From the NCBI RefSeq assembly GCF_019048265.1, contig NZ_CP077311.1, forward strand, positions 3,729,001 to 3,793,000: 64,000 nt of DNA, read 5' to 3'. The notes below the pieces were generated by a model. The model was not told where the DNA came from, searched no databases, and saw only the letters and a list, made by a program, of their open reading frames with translations. A program made the translations under genes and the position numbers. The stretch is from Aeromonas sp. FDAARGOS 1405. Lineage in GTDB: Bacteria > Pseudomonadota > Gammaproteobacteria > Enterobacterales > Aeromonadaceae. Position 1 is the first letter of the stretch. Each line of letters opens with the position of its first letter. This document shows, one piece after another, positions 25,633-34,786 of the stretch.

Positions 25633-26493
25633 TTATTCGCTATCCACTGCCGAGTCGGTCTCTGTGGCCACCAGAGTGATGGCGTTATCTTCGATGACGA
25701 TCTTGCCCTGCTTGTAGAGGCCTCCGATCGCCTTCTTGAAGGTGCCCTTGCTCATGCTGAACAGCTTGTAGATGAGCTCGGGTTCGCTCTTGTCACCCAC
25801 CGCCAGACTGCCGCCCTGTTTTTTCATCCGGCTCAAAATGCGTTCACCGGCGTCATCAACCCGCGCCAGACCCGGCTTTTGCAGGGTCAGATCGAGCTTG
25901 CCATCTTCGCGCACCTGCTTGACCCAGGCGGTTTGCGGCCGACCGGTCATCACCCGGCCAAACACCTCGTTCTTGAACAGCATGCCGGGATACTGACCGT
26001 TGACGATCACCTTGATACCTAGAGGAGAATGCTCCCCCGGCAGCGCGGTCACTTCGTCACCGACCTTGAAGTTGCTGCCGGCCGGGGTCAGGAAACGCTC
26101 GATGCGGCTGGTGCCGACCATGCGCCCTTCGTTATCCAGTTGCAGACGCACCAGATAAACGTGGCCCACCTGCATCGGCTTGTTCTGCTCGCGGCTGGGC
26201 ACAAACAGATCCTTTTTCATGCCCCAGTCGAGGAAAGCACCAATCTTGTTGGCATTGACCACTTTCAGACCGGCAAATTCGTCCACCATGGCAAATGGCT
26301 TGTCGGTGGTGATCACCGGCTCGCAGTCGGCATCCAGATAGAGGAAGACCTGCACGCTATCCCCCTCTTTCACCCCTTCCGGCAGTTGACGCTTGGGCAG
26401 CAGCAGTTCACCGTACTCATCGGCCGCAAGCCAGGCGCCGCGATCTTCGAGTTCAACAACGGTGAGGGTGTTCATCTTGCCAATCTGTATCAT
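25633..26493 (-). CDS. CvfB/YitL-like S1 RNA-binding protein
   Basis: 286 residues. N-terminal S1-like OB domains: MIQIGKMNTLTVVELEDRGA, VNANKIGAFLDWGMKKDLFVP (typical S1 strand G-AFLDWG) and a further GIKVIVNGQYPGMLFKNEVFG block. The C-terminal part DKSEPELIYKLFSMSKGTFKKAIGGLYKQGKI is a winged-helix domain. The S1-S1-S1-WH order is that of CvfB, an RNA-binding regulator first described in S. aureus. The start is ATG 26493 with AAGAGAG; the longer frame to 26631 has no homology. Overlap-like spacing with the DUF1289 gene implies one operon. Confidence 0.82.
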   Translation of the reverse strand: MIQIGKMNTLTVVELEDRGAWLAADEYGELLLPKRQLPEGVKEGDSVQVFLYLDADCEPVITTDKPFAMVDEFAGLKVVNANKIGAFLDWGMKKDLFVPSREQNKPMQVGHVYLVRLQLDNEGRMVGTSRIERFLTPAGSNFKVGDEVTALPGEHSPLGIKVIVNGQYPGMLFKNEVFGRVMTGRPQTAWVKQVREDGKLDLTLQKPGLARVDDAGERILSRMKKQGGSLAVGDKSEPELIYKLFSMSKGTFKKAIGGLYKQGKIVIEDNAITLVATETDSAVDSE

Positions 26494-26724
26494 GGTGCTC
26501 TCTTTTCTCATTACCCGGATGGGCCAATTGATCATGGCCCCTATGGGCGCGCATGTTACCTCAAGAGCGGTGATCCGGCCTAGTCCCCAAGCCACCACTG
26601 GCCGCCCTTTCGCCCTTATCTTATCCGCCAATGGTGATTAAATCGCCAAACAGGCGGCCATTTGCTGTAAATAACCCCACTTTTAGGTAGACTTCGCGGC
26701 TGTTCAAATCCAGAGGAACTGTCG

Positions 26725-27939
26725 ATGAACCCATCCACTCGTACCCGCCATCTTAATCAATGGATCCAGAGCCACAGTAATCAGGACATGACCTACCCAG
26801 CCCTGCACGGTTTTCTCTGTGCCCGTCTGGTAGGGCCAGAGACCCCTGACTGGCAACGCCCGCTGGCTGGATTGCTGGAACAGGATGCCGAGTTGGATGA
26901 AAAAAGCGCAGAAGCCCTCAACCATCTGATCGCCGAGCTGGAAGCCCAGGCCGACGACGCCCAGCTAGCCCTGCCGAGCCAATGCCGCCTGCCCAGCGAT
27001 AACCCGGAGCAGGTGTTCGAGCAGAGCCATCCCCTCGGTCAGTGGTGCTACGGTTTCAGCCAGGGCTTTGCCACCTGGCCCAAACCGAAGGATTTGAACG
27101 ACCCGACCACCCAGTACCGCTTCAGTCTGGCCGCCGAGTTGAGCCTGTTTCGCGACAAGCAGATGACCCAGATGCTCTATAGCGCCGCCGCCAGCGAACT
27201 CCCCTTTGTCGAGTTCTGCAAACGCCAGCGCCAGAACATGAAAACCGCCCTCAACCAGCTGCTCAACCTCGACCAGTATCAGGCAGCCCCCAGCGCTGAT
27301 GTCGCCCTCAATGGCGAACAGGCCCAACAGTGGCAGACCTGGTTCGAACTGGCCGACAGCTGCCGCGATCATCAGGCCCGCCTCGGCTGGTTCGAGAAGA
27401 TCATCGCCGATGCCACGCCGCTCTTTGATGAAGCCTTCTGGCAGCAAATCGCCGGCCATGGCTGGAGTGCCCCCGAGCTGCGCCCCCTGTTGGCCGCCAG
27501 AGCCGGCCGCGCCGACTGCCTGTTGCGCCTTGGCAAGCTGGGTGAAGCCAAAGCGGAGTATCTGGATCTGCTGACGATCTGCGTGGCCGATGAGCTGGGT
27601 TGCCGCTACAACCTCTCCACTCTCTATGCACTGCAAGGGGATTGGCAGGCGCTGGCCGCCCTGCTGGTGCGCTTTGATGAAGCTTCCAGCTGGTTGCTAT
27701 ACAACAAGGCGCTGATGCTCTTTGCCACCGAGGGTGCCGAGGCAGCCAAGCCCCATCTGCTGGTCGCCATCGAGGCCAACCCGCACATCCCGGCCTGCCT
27801 GCTGGGTCAGCGCAAGCTGCCCAAACAGGAGCCGCAAAGCTGGCAAGCGGGCAGCCGTGACGAGGCCGCGCTCTACGCCATCCACACTCGCGAGGCTTGG
27901 CTCAAGCAGAACGCCCTCATCTGGTTGCGTAAAGGCTGA
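26725..27939 (+). CDS. UPF0149 (YecA/YgfB-like) protein with TPR-like C-terminal half
   Basis: 404 residues. The N-terminal ~110 residues carry YPALHGFLCARLVGPETPDW and HPLGQWCYGFSQGFATW, the UPF0149 helical core. The C-terminal 180 residues form tetratricopeptide-like helix pairs: RADCLLRLGKLGEAKAEYLDLL, GCRYNLSTLYALQGDWQALAALL and ANPHIPACLLGQRKLP resemble the ST7-like TPR segment found on larger proteins. No SEC-C zinc tail is present, unlike E. coli YecA. Probably a cytosolic scaffold; role unknown. AGAGG precedes ATG 26725. Confidence 0.6.
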   Translation: MNPSTRTRHLNQWIQSHSNQDMTYPALHGFLCARLVGPETPDWQRPLAGLLEQDAELDEKSAEALNHLIAELEAQADDAQLALPSQCRLPSDNPEQVFEQSHPLGQWCYGFSQGFATWPKPKDLNDPTTQYRFSLAAELSLFRDKQMTQMLYSAAASELPFVEFCKRQRQNMKTALNQLLNLDQYQAAPSADVALNGEQAQQWQTWFELADSCRDHQARLGWFEKIIADATPLFDEAFWQQIAGHGWSAPELRPLLAARAGRADCLLRLGKLGEAKAEYLDLLTICVADELGCRYNLSTLYALQGDWQALAALLVRFDEASSWLLYNKALMLFATEGAEAAKPHLLVAIEANPHIPACLLGQRKLPKQEPQSWQAGSRDEAALYAIHTREAWLKQNALIWLRKG

Positions 27940-28109
27940 ACAGCGTTGGCTTAAAATCCCGTCGGTCAGACCCGGTTTTTCCTTGAGGGCGTGCGCCACC
28001 GCACATTTCATCGCAACCGGGTCAGACAAATCAGCTTGAGTTTCGTATCATCAATGTCAAAGTATCAAAAGAAACTGCATCTGATGCAGCCGTCACAGCA
28101 GGGTGTAAT

Positions 28110-28574
28110 ATGTCAAAAATCATAGCGTTACTCGCTCACTACCCGCCCTATCAGTTGGTACATGCCGCCGAGATGCTACGGGATACCTTCGAACAGTTTT
28201 ATGAACAGCGTTACCAGCTGACCGTGCCGCAATGGCGCCTGATGATGGTGCTCGGCCCCAACTACCCCATCAGCCAGAAAGAGCTGGTCGAGGCGAGCGG
28301 CATGGACAAGGTGCGCATCTCCCGCGAGATCCGCCGTCTGGTCGAAAAAGGGATCATCTTCACCGAGAGCAGCGAGCAGGACAAACGCATCAGCCTGGTC
28401 TCCCTCACCAATGCCGGCCAAGCGCTCTTCCTGCAGCTCAAGAGCGAAGCTGGCAGCTGGCAACATACCCTGACCGACTATCTGCCGAGCGAATCCCGCG
28501 AGGCGATCCGCCAGCATCTGCACAGCGTCAGCGCCGCCATCGAGCAGCTGCAGTCACTGGATCGGGAGAAATAA
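28110..28574 (+). CDS. MarR-family transcriptional regulator
   Basis: 154 residues. Winged helix-turn-helix of MarR type: QLTVPQWRLMMVLG, ISQKELVEASGMDKVRISREIRRLVEKG (recognition helix) and the wing ESSEQDKRISLVSLTNAGQALF with the usual D-x-R-x-x-x-L pattern. Long N- and C-terminal helices should form the dimer interface. It may control the downstream DUF4250 gene (two-base gap) or itself. Ligand unknown. Confidence 0.85.
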   Translation: MSKIIALLAHYPPYQLVHAAEMLRDTFEQFYEQRYQLTVPQWRLMMVLGPNYPISQKELVEASGMDKVRISREIRRLVEKGIIFTESSEQDKRISLVSLTNAGQALFLQLKSEAGSWQHTLTDYLPSESREAIRQHLHSVSAAIEQLQSLDREK

Positions 28575-28576
28575 TC

Positions 28577-28765
28577 ATGGATTTGAAAAAGTTCGCCACC
28601 ATGGATATCAACATGCTGTTGAGCGTCGTCAATATGCAGCTGCGTGATCACTATGACGACCTGGATGATCTCTGCAAAGCGCAGGAGATCGATCAGGCGG
28701 CACTGGAAGCGCGGCTCGCCAGCGGCGATTTTCACTACCAGCCAGCGCAGAAACAGTTCAGATAA
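28577..28765 (+). CDS. DUF4250 family protein, 62 aa
   Basis: MDLKKFATMDINMLLSVVNM opens a protein whose blocks (D-x-x-MLLSVVN-x-QLRD-x-Y-x-x-L-(D/E)-x-LC and the ending FHYQPAQKQF) fit DUF4250 from memory. ATG 28577 has GGGAGA inside the end of the marR gene, so translation is coupled. The pattern resembles a small helical domain; function unknown. Confidence 0.7.
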   Translation: MDLKKFATMDINMLLSVVNMQLRDHYDDLDDLCKAQEIDQAALEARLASGDFHYQPAQKQFR

Positions 28766-28849
28766 AGAGAGCTAGCGGGATCGGGATCACAGCGCCAGTG
28801 ATGGCGCTGGCTCTGCGGTAAAAACCTGATATGGTCTGAAGAGCCCCAA

Positions 28850-28877
28850 CAGGGTGATGCACGGATACATCACCCTG
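28850..28877 (+). promoter_or_regulatory. perfect 10-bp inverted repeat upstream of a small membrane protein gene
   Basis: CAGGGTGATG and CATCACCCTG separated by 8 bases, 52 bases before ATG 28929. No T-tract follows, so it is more like an operator or a leader hairpin than a terminator. Confidence 0.5.
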
Positions 28878-28928
28878 TCACAAGAGGGCATTAAAATCGT
28901 TTCAGGTGAGCAAACCAAGGATGACCCC

Positions 28929-29108
28929 ATGATATTGATGACCCGACAGAGCCTGTTGATCACACTCTGTACCCTGTTGATGATCAGCCTCTTCACGCCC
29001 CACTTGCCGCAAAGTACCGAACAGTGGCTGACCACCCTCTTGCTTGGCCTGCTGGTCACGGTGGCATTGCTGCTGGTGCGTGGTTGTCGCCGCTTTATGA
29101 TGGAGTAG
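28929..29108 (+). CDS. small membrane protein, 59 aa
   Basis: ATG 28929 with AAGGA seven bases before it opens MILMTRQSLLITLCTLLMIS. Two hydrophobic spans (~6-24 and ~34-50) are separated by a polar TPHLPQSTEQ turn, and the tail RGCRRFMME is positively charged, predicting both ends in the cytoplasm. No family recognised. Confidence 0.5.
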   Translation: MILMTRQSLLITLCTLLMISLFTPHLPQSTEQWLTTLLLGLLVTVALLLVRGCRRFMME

Positions 29109-29189
29109 TGACTCCGCCAGAGCGTCTATACCGACCGCTTGCCGCGATACTCTCTGTAGCAGCAACGTCTGTCGCAATCATATCTAACC

Positions 29190-29222
29190 AAAAAACAAAC
29201 GCAGCCTGATGGCTGCGTTCTT
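29190..29222 (-). terminator. terminator of azoR (possibly bidirectional)
   Basis: AACGCAGCC / GGCTGCGTT stem with a TGAT loop. Read leftwards it is followed by TGTTTTTT, so it best serves azoR, whose stop is about 55 bases away. Confidence 0.7.
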
Positions 29223-29276
29223 GTATCTGGCGGGGCAACCCCTTGAAGAGATAACCCCAGACGGGATAGAGAGCCC

Positions 29277-29864
29277 TTAGATAGCCAGAGCCTCAAGCTG
29301 CGCTTTGGCCGCTTCCATCCCCTTGCTCTGGGCATCCGGGCCCATACCCATCCCCTCTGCGTAGATGAAATCCACCTCTTTGATACCGATGAAACCGAGC
29401 ACGGTACGCATGTAGGGAGTGACCAGATCGGTGGCGCTGCCGACGTGCATGCCGCCGCGGGGGCTGATCACCAACGCACGAGTATTTTCAACCATACCGA
29501 CCGGACCGGTCTCGGTATAGCGGAAGGTGACGCCAGCGCGAGCCACCAGATCGATCCAGTTTTTCAGCTGGGTCGGGATGTTGAAGTTGTACATGGGGGC
29601 CGCAATTACCACCAGATCGCTTGCTTTGAGCTCGGCGATCAGCTCGTCAGACTGGGCGATCACCGCCAGTTGACGCTCGTTCAGGTTATCACCACCGCGC
29701 AGGCCGGAGGCCAGCTCGCCATCCAGCACCGGCAGGTTGAGTGCTGCCAGATCACGCACGGTGACGACATCATCCTGATGGTCAGCCAGGAAGCCGTCGA
29801 TCAGGGCGTTGGATTGGGAATATTGACCCAGGATGCTGGATTTGAGTACGAGGATATTGGCCAT
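29277..29864 (-). CDS. azoR: FMN-dependent NADH:quinone oxidoreductase / azoreductase
   Basis: 195 residues, flavodoxin-like fold. Two-electron reduction of quinones and azo compounds with NADH and tightly bound [26 protein letters not shown] contains the FMN phosphate loop (residues ~9-18); [41 protein letters not shown] is the AzoR hallmark; SPRGGMHVG binds the isoalloxazine. ATG 29864 has GGAG eight bases upstream; the frame continues to 30197 without homology. Monocistronic. Confidence 0.93.
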   Translation of the reverse strand: MANILVLKSSILGQYSQSNALIDGFLADHQDDVVTVRDLAALNLPVLDGELASGLRGGDNLNERQLAVIAQSDELIAELKASDLVVIAAPMYNFNIPTQLKNWIDLVARAGVTFRYTETGPVGMVENTRALVISPRGGMHVGSATDLVTPYMRTVLGFIGIKEVDFIYAEGMGMGPDAQSKGMEAAKAQLEALAI

Positions 29865-30090
29865 GGTGAAACTCCATTTGGTTGTCGGTTGAACAGCGTT
29901 GCTGTCGATGGAGGTCACTCTAAACATTGTGCTTATTTGCTGATAGCGAAAATAGATGCTCAACTTGTTCAAATTTTTTGATGCAAGGCCACTTCCTCGC
30001 CAGCCAACCCTGCGGCCGCGCTTCAACCCTTGGCAGAACAAACGATTGCCGTTATGATCCGCCGCACTTTTTTCCAGCGACCCGGATCCC

Positions 30091-30981
30091 ATGATACCCT
30101 CGCGCAGGCACTCTCCTTTGGCCGGTGCAGTCTGGATGATGGTGGCAGGACTCTGCTTCGCCGCCGTCAACAGCCTGAGCCAGTATGTCAGCTTCAAGCT
30201 TGGCCTCCCATCGACCCAGGTCGCTTTCCATCAATACCTGATCGCCCTGATCTGCCTGCTGCCCTGGCTGGTTCGTCACGGCCTGCGCCAATCCCTGATG
30301 ACCAATCAGTTCCGGTTGCACCTGTTGCGGGTATTGCTGGCAGTGATCGGCATCCAGCTCTGGCTCTGGGCACTGGCGTACCCCGTCCCCATCTGGCAGG
30401 GGATCGCTCTGCTGATGACCTCACCGCTGTTTGCCACTCTGGGCTCCGCCCTGCTGCTCAAGGAGCAGGTGAGCCGCGCCCGCATTCTGGCCACCCTGGC
30501 GGGCTTTGCCGGCGCCATGGTGATCCTCGCCCCTTGGACTGACGAATTCAACTGGGCCTCCCTGCTGCCGGTGGCAGCGGCGCTGTTCTGGGCCGGCTAC
30601 TCCCTGATGGTGCGCTATCAGGCGGCCAACGAATCATCCCACACCATTGTGGTCTATCTGCTTATCTTTAGTACCCCGTTCAACATCATGCTGGCCCTGC
30701 CGGAGTGGCAGTGGCCAAGCGAGAGCCAGTGGCTGCTGGTAGCCGCCTCCGGCGTGCTGACGGCACTGGCCCAAATGTCCATCGCTCGCGCTTACAGCGT
30801 GGCAGAGGCCTCCTTCGTGCAGCCTTTCGATTTTGCCAAGCTGCCGATGAACGTGCTGGCGGGCTGGCTGGTATTTGGCTGGGCGCCCCCCGGCCGTCTG
30901 TGGCTTGGCGCCGCCATCATCATTGGCGCCATTACCTTGCTGACCCATCTGGAGCAGCGCGCTCACAAACCCGTTTCCTGA
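30091..30981 (+). CDS. EamA/DMT-family transporter
   Basis: 296 residues with about ten predicted transmembrane helices arranged as two EamA repeats (first ~12-135, second ~150-285). Typical blocks: [51 protein letters not shown] and [26 protein letters not shown]. Drug/metabolite superfamily exporters carry amino acids, nucleobases or other metabolites; the substrate cannot be told. No strong ribosome binding site before ATG 30091. Confidence 0.8.
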   Translation: MIPSRRHSPLAGAVWMMVAGLCFAAVNSLSQYVSFKLGLPSTQVAFHQYLIALICLLPWLVRHGLRQSLMTNQFRLHLLRVLLAVIGIQLWLWALAYPVPIWQGIALLMTSPLFATLGSALLLKEQVSRARILATLAGFAGAMVILAPWTDEFNWASLLPVAAALFWAGYSLMVRYQAANESSHTIVVYLLIFSTPFNIMLALPEWQWPSESQWLLVAASGVLTALAQMSIARAYSVAEASFVQPFDFAKLPMNVLAGWLVFGWAPPGRLWLGAAIIIGAITLLTHLEQRAHKPVS

Positions 30982-31066
30982 GGTACGCCATGCGTGCCTC
31001 TTTTTTTGTCCGCTATTCGTGCGATAGCGATCATCAACAATGACCATCGACATCAGGAGAGATCGT

Positions 31067-32245
31067 ATGTTTGGAACCGCAACCCGCCCCGGCGCCACCC
31101 GTGCCCTGCTGCTGGGCTCCGGCGAACTTGGCAAAGAGGTCGCCATCGAGTTGCAACGGTTCGGGATCGAAGTGATCGCCGCCGACCGCTATGCCAACGC
31201 CCCCGCCATGCAGGTGGCCCACGCAGCCCACGTGCTGGACATGCTCGATGGCAACGCCCTGCGTGCCCTGGTTGCCGAGGTTAAACCCGACCTCATCATC
31301 CCCGAGATTGAAGCGATTGCCACTGATACCCTGGCTGCCCTTGAGCAAGAAGGGGTCAAGGTAGTGCCCAACGCCTGCGCTACCCAACTCACCATGAACC
31401 GGGAAGGGATCCGCCGCCTCGCCGCCGAGACCCTGGGTCTGCCCACCTCACCCTATCGTTTTGCCCAAAGCAAAGAGGAGTTTGTCGCCGCCGTCGAGGC
31501 TATCGGCCTGCCCTGCGTGGTGAAACCTGTGATGAGTTCGTCCGGCAAGGGGCAGAGTGTACTGCGCGATCTCGCCAAGCTGGATGAGAGCTGGACCTAC
31601 GCCCAGGAGGGTGGCCGCGCCGGTCGTGGCAAGGTGATCGTCGAGGGCTTCGTTCCCTTTGAGTACGAGATCACCCTGCTCACGGTACGCGCCGTCGATG
31701 GCATTCACTTCTGCGACCCTATCGGCCACCGGCAGGAAGATGGCGACTACCGCGAATCCTGGCAGCCACAGGTGATGAGCGAGCTGGCGCTGGTCCGATC
31801 CAAAGAGGTAGCGGCCAAGGTGGTCGAGGCCCTCGGCGGTTACGGCCTGTTCGGGGTCGAACTCTTCATCAAGGGGGATGAGGTGTGGTTCAGCGAAGTC
31901 TCCCCCCGCCCCCACGATACCGGCATGGTGACCCTGATCTCGCAGGATCTCTCCGAGTTCGCCCTGCACGTGCGCGCCATTCTGGGGCTGCCGGTCGGCA
32001 CCATCACCCAGTACGGGCCGAGTGCCTCCGCCGTGGTGTTGCGCGAAGGGCACAGCCAGGACATCCGCTATCAGGGAATTGGTGAGGCATTGGCGCTGGT
32101 GCCGGGCGCCCAGCTGCGGCTGTTTGGCAAGCCGGAGATCGCCGGTCGCCGCCGTCTTGGCGTGGCGCTGACCCGCGCAGCGGATTGCCAGGATGCGGTG
32201 GAAAAAGCCAAAGCTGTGGCCGCCAAGGTCGAAGTACTGTTCTAA
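31067..32245 (+). CDS. purT: formate-dependent phosphoribosylglycinamide formyltransferase PurT
   Basis: 392 residues, exactly the E. coli length. ATP-grasp enzyme that formylates GAR with formate plus ATP, the folate-independent third step of purine synthesis. [20 protein letters not shown] is the N-terminal nucleotide-fold, [16 protein letters not shown] the ATP-binding loop, and [22 protein letters not shown] the metal-binding segment. ATG 31067 follows AGGAGA; the upstream in-frame ATG at 31040 is rejected. A terminator lies at 32294. Confidence 0.97.
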   Translation: MFGTATRPGATRALLLGSGELGKEVAIELQRFGIEVIAADRYANAPAMQVAHAAHVLDMLDGNALRALVAEVKPDLIIPEIEAIATDTLAALEQEGVKVVPNACATQLTMNREGIRRLAAETLGLPTSPYRFAQSKEEFVAAVEAIGLPCVVKPVMSSSGKGQSVLRDLAKLDESWTYAQEGGRAGRGKVIVEGFVPFEYEITLLTVRAVDGIHFCDPIGHRQEDGDYRESWQPQVMSELALVRSKEVAAKVVEALGGYGLFGVELFIKGDEVWFSEVSPRPHDTGMVTLISQDLSEFALHVRAILGLPVGTITQYGPSASAVVLREGHSQDIRYQGIGEALALVPGAQLRLFGKPEIAGRRRLGVALTRAADCQDAVEKAKAVAAKVEVLF

Positions 32246-32293
32246 GGGCTTTTTTGCCACAGCAAAACAAACGTTTGCCGATGTGATCGAGCG

Positions 32294-32319
32294 CAAGGGG
32301 CATGGCAATGCCCCTTTTG
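32294..32319 (+). terminator. terminator after purT
   Basis: AAGGGGCAT-GGCA-ATGCCCCTT stem followed by TTG. A TATAAT at 32337-32342 just downstream may be the hxpB -10. Confidence 0.7.
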
Positions 32320-32371
32320 CATTTCCCCGTCAGGCTTATAATCCCCTCTTCAAATTTGTCAGGAGTACAAG

Positions 32372-33031
32372 ATGTTAGCTGCCGTGATCTTCGATATGGA
32401 TGGTGTTCTGATCGACTCGGAACCCTTTTGGCAACGGGCCCAAATCGCCGTTTTCTCCGAACTGGGTCACCCCCACACCGTCGAGGATTGTGAGTCGACC
32501 ATCGGCGTGCGCATAGATCAGCTGGTTGCCCACTGGTATCGCCTGCGCCCGTGGAGCGGCCCGACTCAGGAAGAGGTGGTACAGCGCATTCTGGATCGGG
32601 TCAACGCCCTGATCCTCTCCGAAGGTCAGGCCAAAGCCGGTGTGCAGGAGGCGCTCGACCTTATCGAGGCCCGCGGCCTGAAAGTGGGTCTGGCGACCTC
32701 CTCACCCTTTGCCATGGTAGAAGCTGTACTCGGCAAACTCGGCATTCGCGATCGCTTTATGGCGGTTCACTCTGCGGAAATCGAGCGTTTCGGCAAACCG
32801 CACCCGGATGTCTATATCCACGCCGCCGAGAAACTGGGGGTGGAACCGGTGCACTGCTTGGCCATCGAAGACAGCTTTACCGGTTTGCTGGCGGCCAAGG
32901 CGGCCTCCATGACAGCGCTGATCGTGCCGGATCCCGCTTTAGTGGGCGACCCACGCTTGGCCATCGCCAACTACCAGCTCGGCTCGCTGGCCGAACTCAA
33001 TGCCGACATGTTGGCCAGCTGGGTCAAATAG
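32372..33031 (+). CDS. hxpB: HAD-family sugar phosphatase HxpB (YniC)-like
   Basis: 219 residues. Motif I FDMDGVLIDSEP (nucleophile and acid/base Asp), the cap domain with GVRIDQLVAHWYRLRPWSGP (close to E. coli GLRIDMVVDLWYARQPWNGP), motif II ATSSPFAM, the Lys in FGKPHPDVY, and motif IV AIEDSFTG. This is the YniC/HxpB branch that dephosphorylates hexose phosphates such as 2-deoxyglucose 6-phosphate. Monocistronic, with its own -10 candidate and a 3' hairpin at 33072-33091. Confidence 0.88.
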   Translation: MLAAVIFDMDGVLIDSEPFWQRAQIAVFSELGHPHTVEDCESTIGVRIDQLVAHWYRLRPWSGPTQEEVVQRILDRVNALILSEGQAKAGVQEALDLIEARGLKVGLATSSPFAMVEAVLGKLGIRDRFMAVHSAEIERFGKPHPDVYIHAAEKLGVEPVHCLAIEDSFTGLLAAKAASMTALIVPDPALVGDPRLAIANYQLGSLAELNADMLASWVK

Positions 33032-33071
33032 CGCCTATCGGCGCCTTGCTGCGCTCGCGTTCTCATATCCG

Positions 33072-33096
33072 CAGGGGGCTCCAGCCCCCTGTTATT
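33072..33096 (+). terminator. hairpin after hxpB
   Basis: CAGGGGGCT-CC-AGCCCCCTG stem followed by TTATT. Confidence 0.6.
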
Positions 33097-33302
33097 GCCA
33101 AACAACCGTTGGCAATTCCCCTCTTTTCACCCGTCAATCACAACCGGATTGTGCTTATCGCACACGACCAGTCCAGCCGGTTTCACCTTGCCATCCCTCA
33201 GGCTTGATCTCTGTCATAAACGTGCGTTTGCTCGCGGTTAACCCCCTGCAGCCCGACTAGAATCAGGGTAGATAGGCGGCCTCAGGGCCCGAGGAGGTTA
33301 TC

Positions 33303-33506
33303 ATGATCGAGTACACCAGCAAGCGCATCGTCTGCCCCCACTGCGGCCACCATACCCGGGTCGAGCTGGATGCCAGCCAAGGTGATCAGGAGTTTTACGA
33401 AGATTGCATGGCCTGTTGCAATCCGATCCATCTGCGGCTTCACCGCGACGAAGCACGCGACTGTTTGCAGTTGTTTGTGGATGCAGACGACGAGCAACTG
33501 TTTTGA
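33303..33506 (+). CDS. CPXCG-motif cysteine-rich protein
   Basis: 67 residues. YTSKRIVCPHCGHHTRVELD, GDQEFYEDCMACCNPIHL and an acidic tail are the Cys_rich_CPXG family (PF14255) pattern, a zinc-ribbon-like fold with C-x2-C and C-x2-C knuckles. GGAGG precedes ATG 33303. Function unknown. The 3' end runs into three degenerate 34-bp repeats. Confidence 0.85.
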   Translation: MIEYTSKRIVCPHCGHHTRVELDASQGDQEFYEDCMACCNPIHLRLHRDEARDCLQLFVDADDEQLF

Positions 33507-33602
33507 TTACGAGTCACAAAAGGCCGAGCAGCTGTTTTGCATGCAAGTCGCAAAGAGCTGAGCAGATGTTGTGACTGCGAGCCATAAAAAGTTGAGTGGA
33601 TA
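33501..33602. repeat. three degenerate 34-bp tandem repeats
   Basis: Units at 33501-33534, 33535-33568 and 33569-33602 align without gaps around a TTTTG-x5-(G/A)AGTC-x-CAAA-x4-GAGCAG core, the third being the most diverged. The first unit overlaps the last bases and stop of the CPXCG gene, and the preceding coding bases (GACGAGCAACTG) resemble the unit end. Confidence 0.65.
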
Positions 33603-33620
33603 TTTTCACCATGTAAATAA

Positions 33621-33647
33621 CAAGGGCCTGCACACTGCAGGCCCTTG
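33621..33647. terminator. bidirectional terminator-like hairpin
   Basis: CAAGGGCCTGCA-CAC-TGCAGGCCCTTG, a perfect 12-bp stem between the convergent CPXCG and ribE genes. Confidence 0.75.
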
Positions 33648-33680
33648 CTTATGAGGGGATTGAAACAGAGCCGTTTCCTT

Positions 33681-34298
33681 TCAGTTACCCCCGCGTGCCG
33701 CCAGCACCCGCTCCACGGTATCGACGATGGCCTGGGTCTGAGGATCGATCTCGATATTGGTCTGCCAGCCAGCCTTGGCCCAACCCAGGTTGGTGCGGGC
33801 CAAGGTCTCGGGGATCAGGTGGACGCAGAACTCCCGCTCACGCACCTCGCCGATGGTCAGACTGATGCCGTCAATGCCGATATACCCCTTGGTCAGCACA
33901 TATTTCATCAGCTCGGGAGCAAGGCGATACCACACCTGACGGTTGTTGGGTGTGTCGATCACCGAGGTAACCTCTGCCATGCCGATGATATGGCCAGACA
34001 TGGCATGACCGCCGATCTCGTCGCCAAAGCGGGCAGCCCGCTCCACATTGACCTTGTCCCCCACCTGCAGCTTGCCGAGGTTGGTCAGGCGCAGGGTCTC
34101 CTGCATCAAATCGAAGCTGACCAGCTCCCCCTCGACCCGGGTGACGGTCAAACAGCAGCCGTTGTGAGCGACCGAGGCACCGAGGGCCAACCCTTCCCCC
34201 CACTCCCGGCTGGGCATGCGGATCACATGGGTACGGAAGTTGGGTTGCTCTTCGATGGCCACCAGTTCGGCGGTCCCCTGCACTATGCCAGTGAACAT
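33681..34298 (-). CDS. ribE: riboflavin synthase, alpha subunit
   Basis: 205 residues made of two lumazine-binding repeats. Dismutates two 6,7-dimethyl-8-ribityllumazine to riboflavin and a pyrimidine. [16 protein letters not shown] opens repeat 1 with [11 protein letters not shown] and [30 protein letters not shown] opens repeat 2 with [13 protein letters not shown] and [16 protein letters not shown] 34298 has GGAGACGAG. No FMN riboswitch is evident in the short leader. Divergent from yaeP and mdtK, the ribE-mdtK neighbourhood of E. coli. Called ribC in E. coli. Confidence 0.95.
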   Translation of the reverse strand: MFTGIVQGTAELVAIEEQPNFRTHVIRMPSREWGEGLALGASVAHNGCCLTVTRVEGELVSFDLMQETLRLTNLGKLQVGDKVNVERAARFGDEIGGHAMSGHIIGMAEVTSVIDTPNNRQVWYRLAPELMKYVLTKGYIGIDGISLTIGEVREREFCVHLIPETLARTNLGWAKAGWQTNIEIDPQTQAIVDTVERVLAARGGN

Positions 34299-34430
34299 CT
34301 CTCGTCTCCTGCTACGGCAAAAAGGGCAGGTTAACCTCGGGCAGAGGGTGAGACAAGGGTACAGGCTGACAAGCTTGCGCCCGATCGCTATAGTGACGCC
34401 GTTCACATCCGGGTAAACAAGGAAAAAGAA

Positions 34431-34637
34431 ATGCAGGTATATCAATGTTGTGAAGCGATCCGTATCGCCTATAACCAGATTGGCTCCGGCGAGCAGGGCT
34501 ATGTGCCAAACGCCATCGCCGCTACTATCCGCGCCCTCAACGCGGTCGCCGCTGATGAGCGGGTACCCGCCGAGCTGCGCGAGCAGGCTGCCTATGCCGC
34601 TGCCAACCTGCTGATCAGCGATCACGAAGACGCCTGA
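34431..34637 (+). CDS. yaeP: UPF0253 (YaeP-like) protein
   Basis: 68 residues. [24 protein letters not shown] and [19 protein letters not shown] match E. coli YaeP ([33 protein letters not shown]). Small helical protein of unknown role. AAGG lies 6-8 bases before ATG 34431. Confidence 0.88.
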   Translation: MQVYQCCEAIRIAYNQIGSGEQGYVPNAIAATIRALNAVAADERVPAELREQAAYAAANLLISDHEDA

Positions 34638-34786
34638 TCCTGCCCCTTGGGGTGGCAACTATTTCGTCCTGGCTGAATTTCAGGCTAGAATGCCTCCCCC
34701 ACCCTTTGCACTTTCGTCCGAAAGTGCAAAGGCTCTTCCCGATTTCCGCTCTTTTTTACTCTTATCTGATCCACTCGGAGGTGTCA

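Noticed and set aside
34299..34430. FMN riboswitch before ribE
   Set aside because: The leader is too short and lacks the conserved RFN-element sequence blocks.
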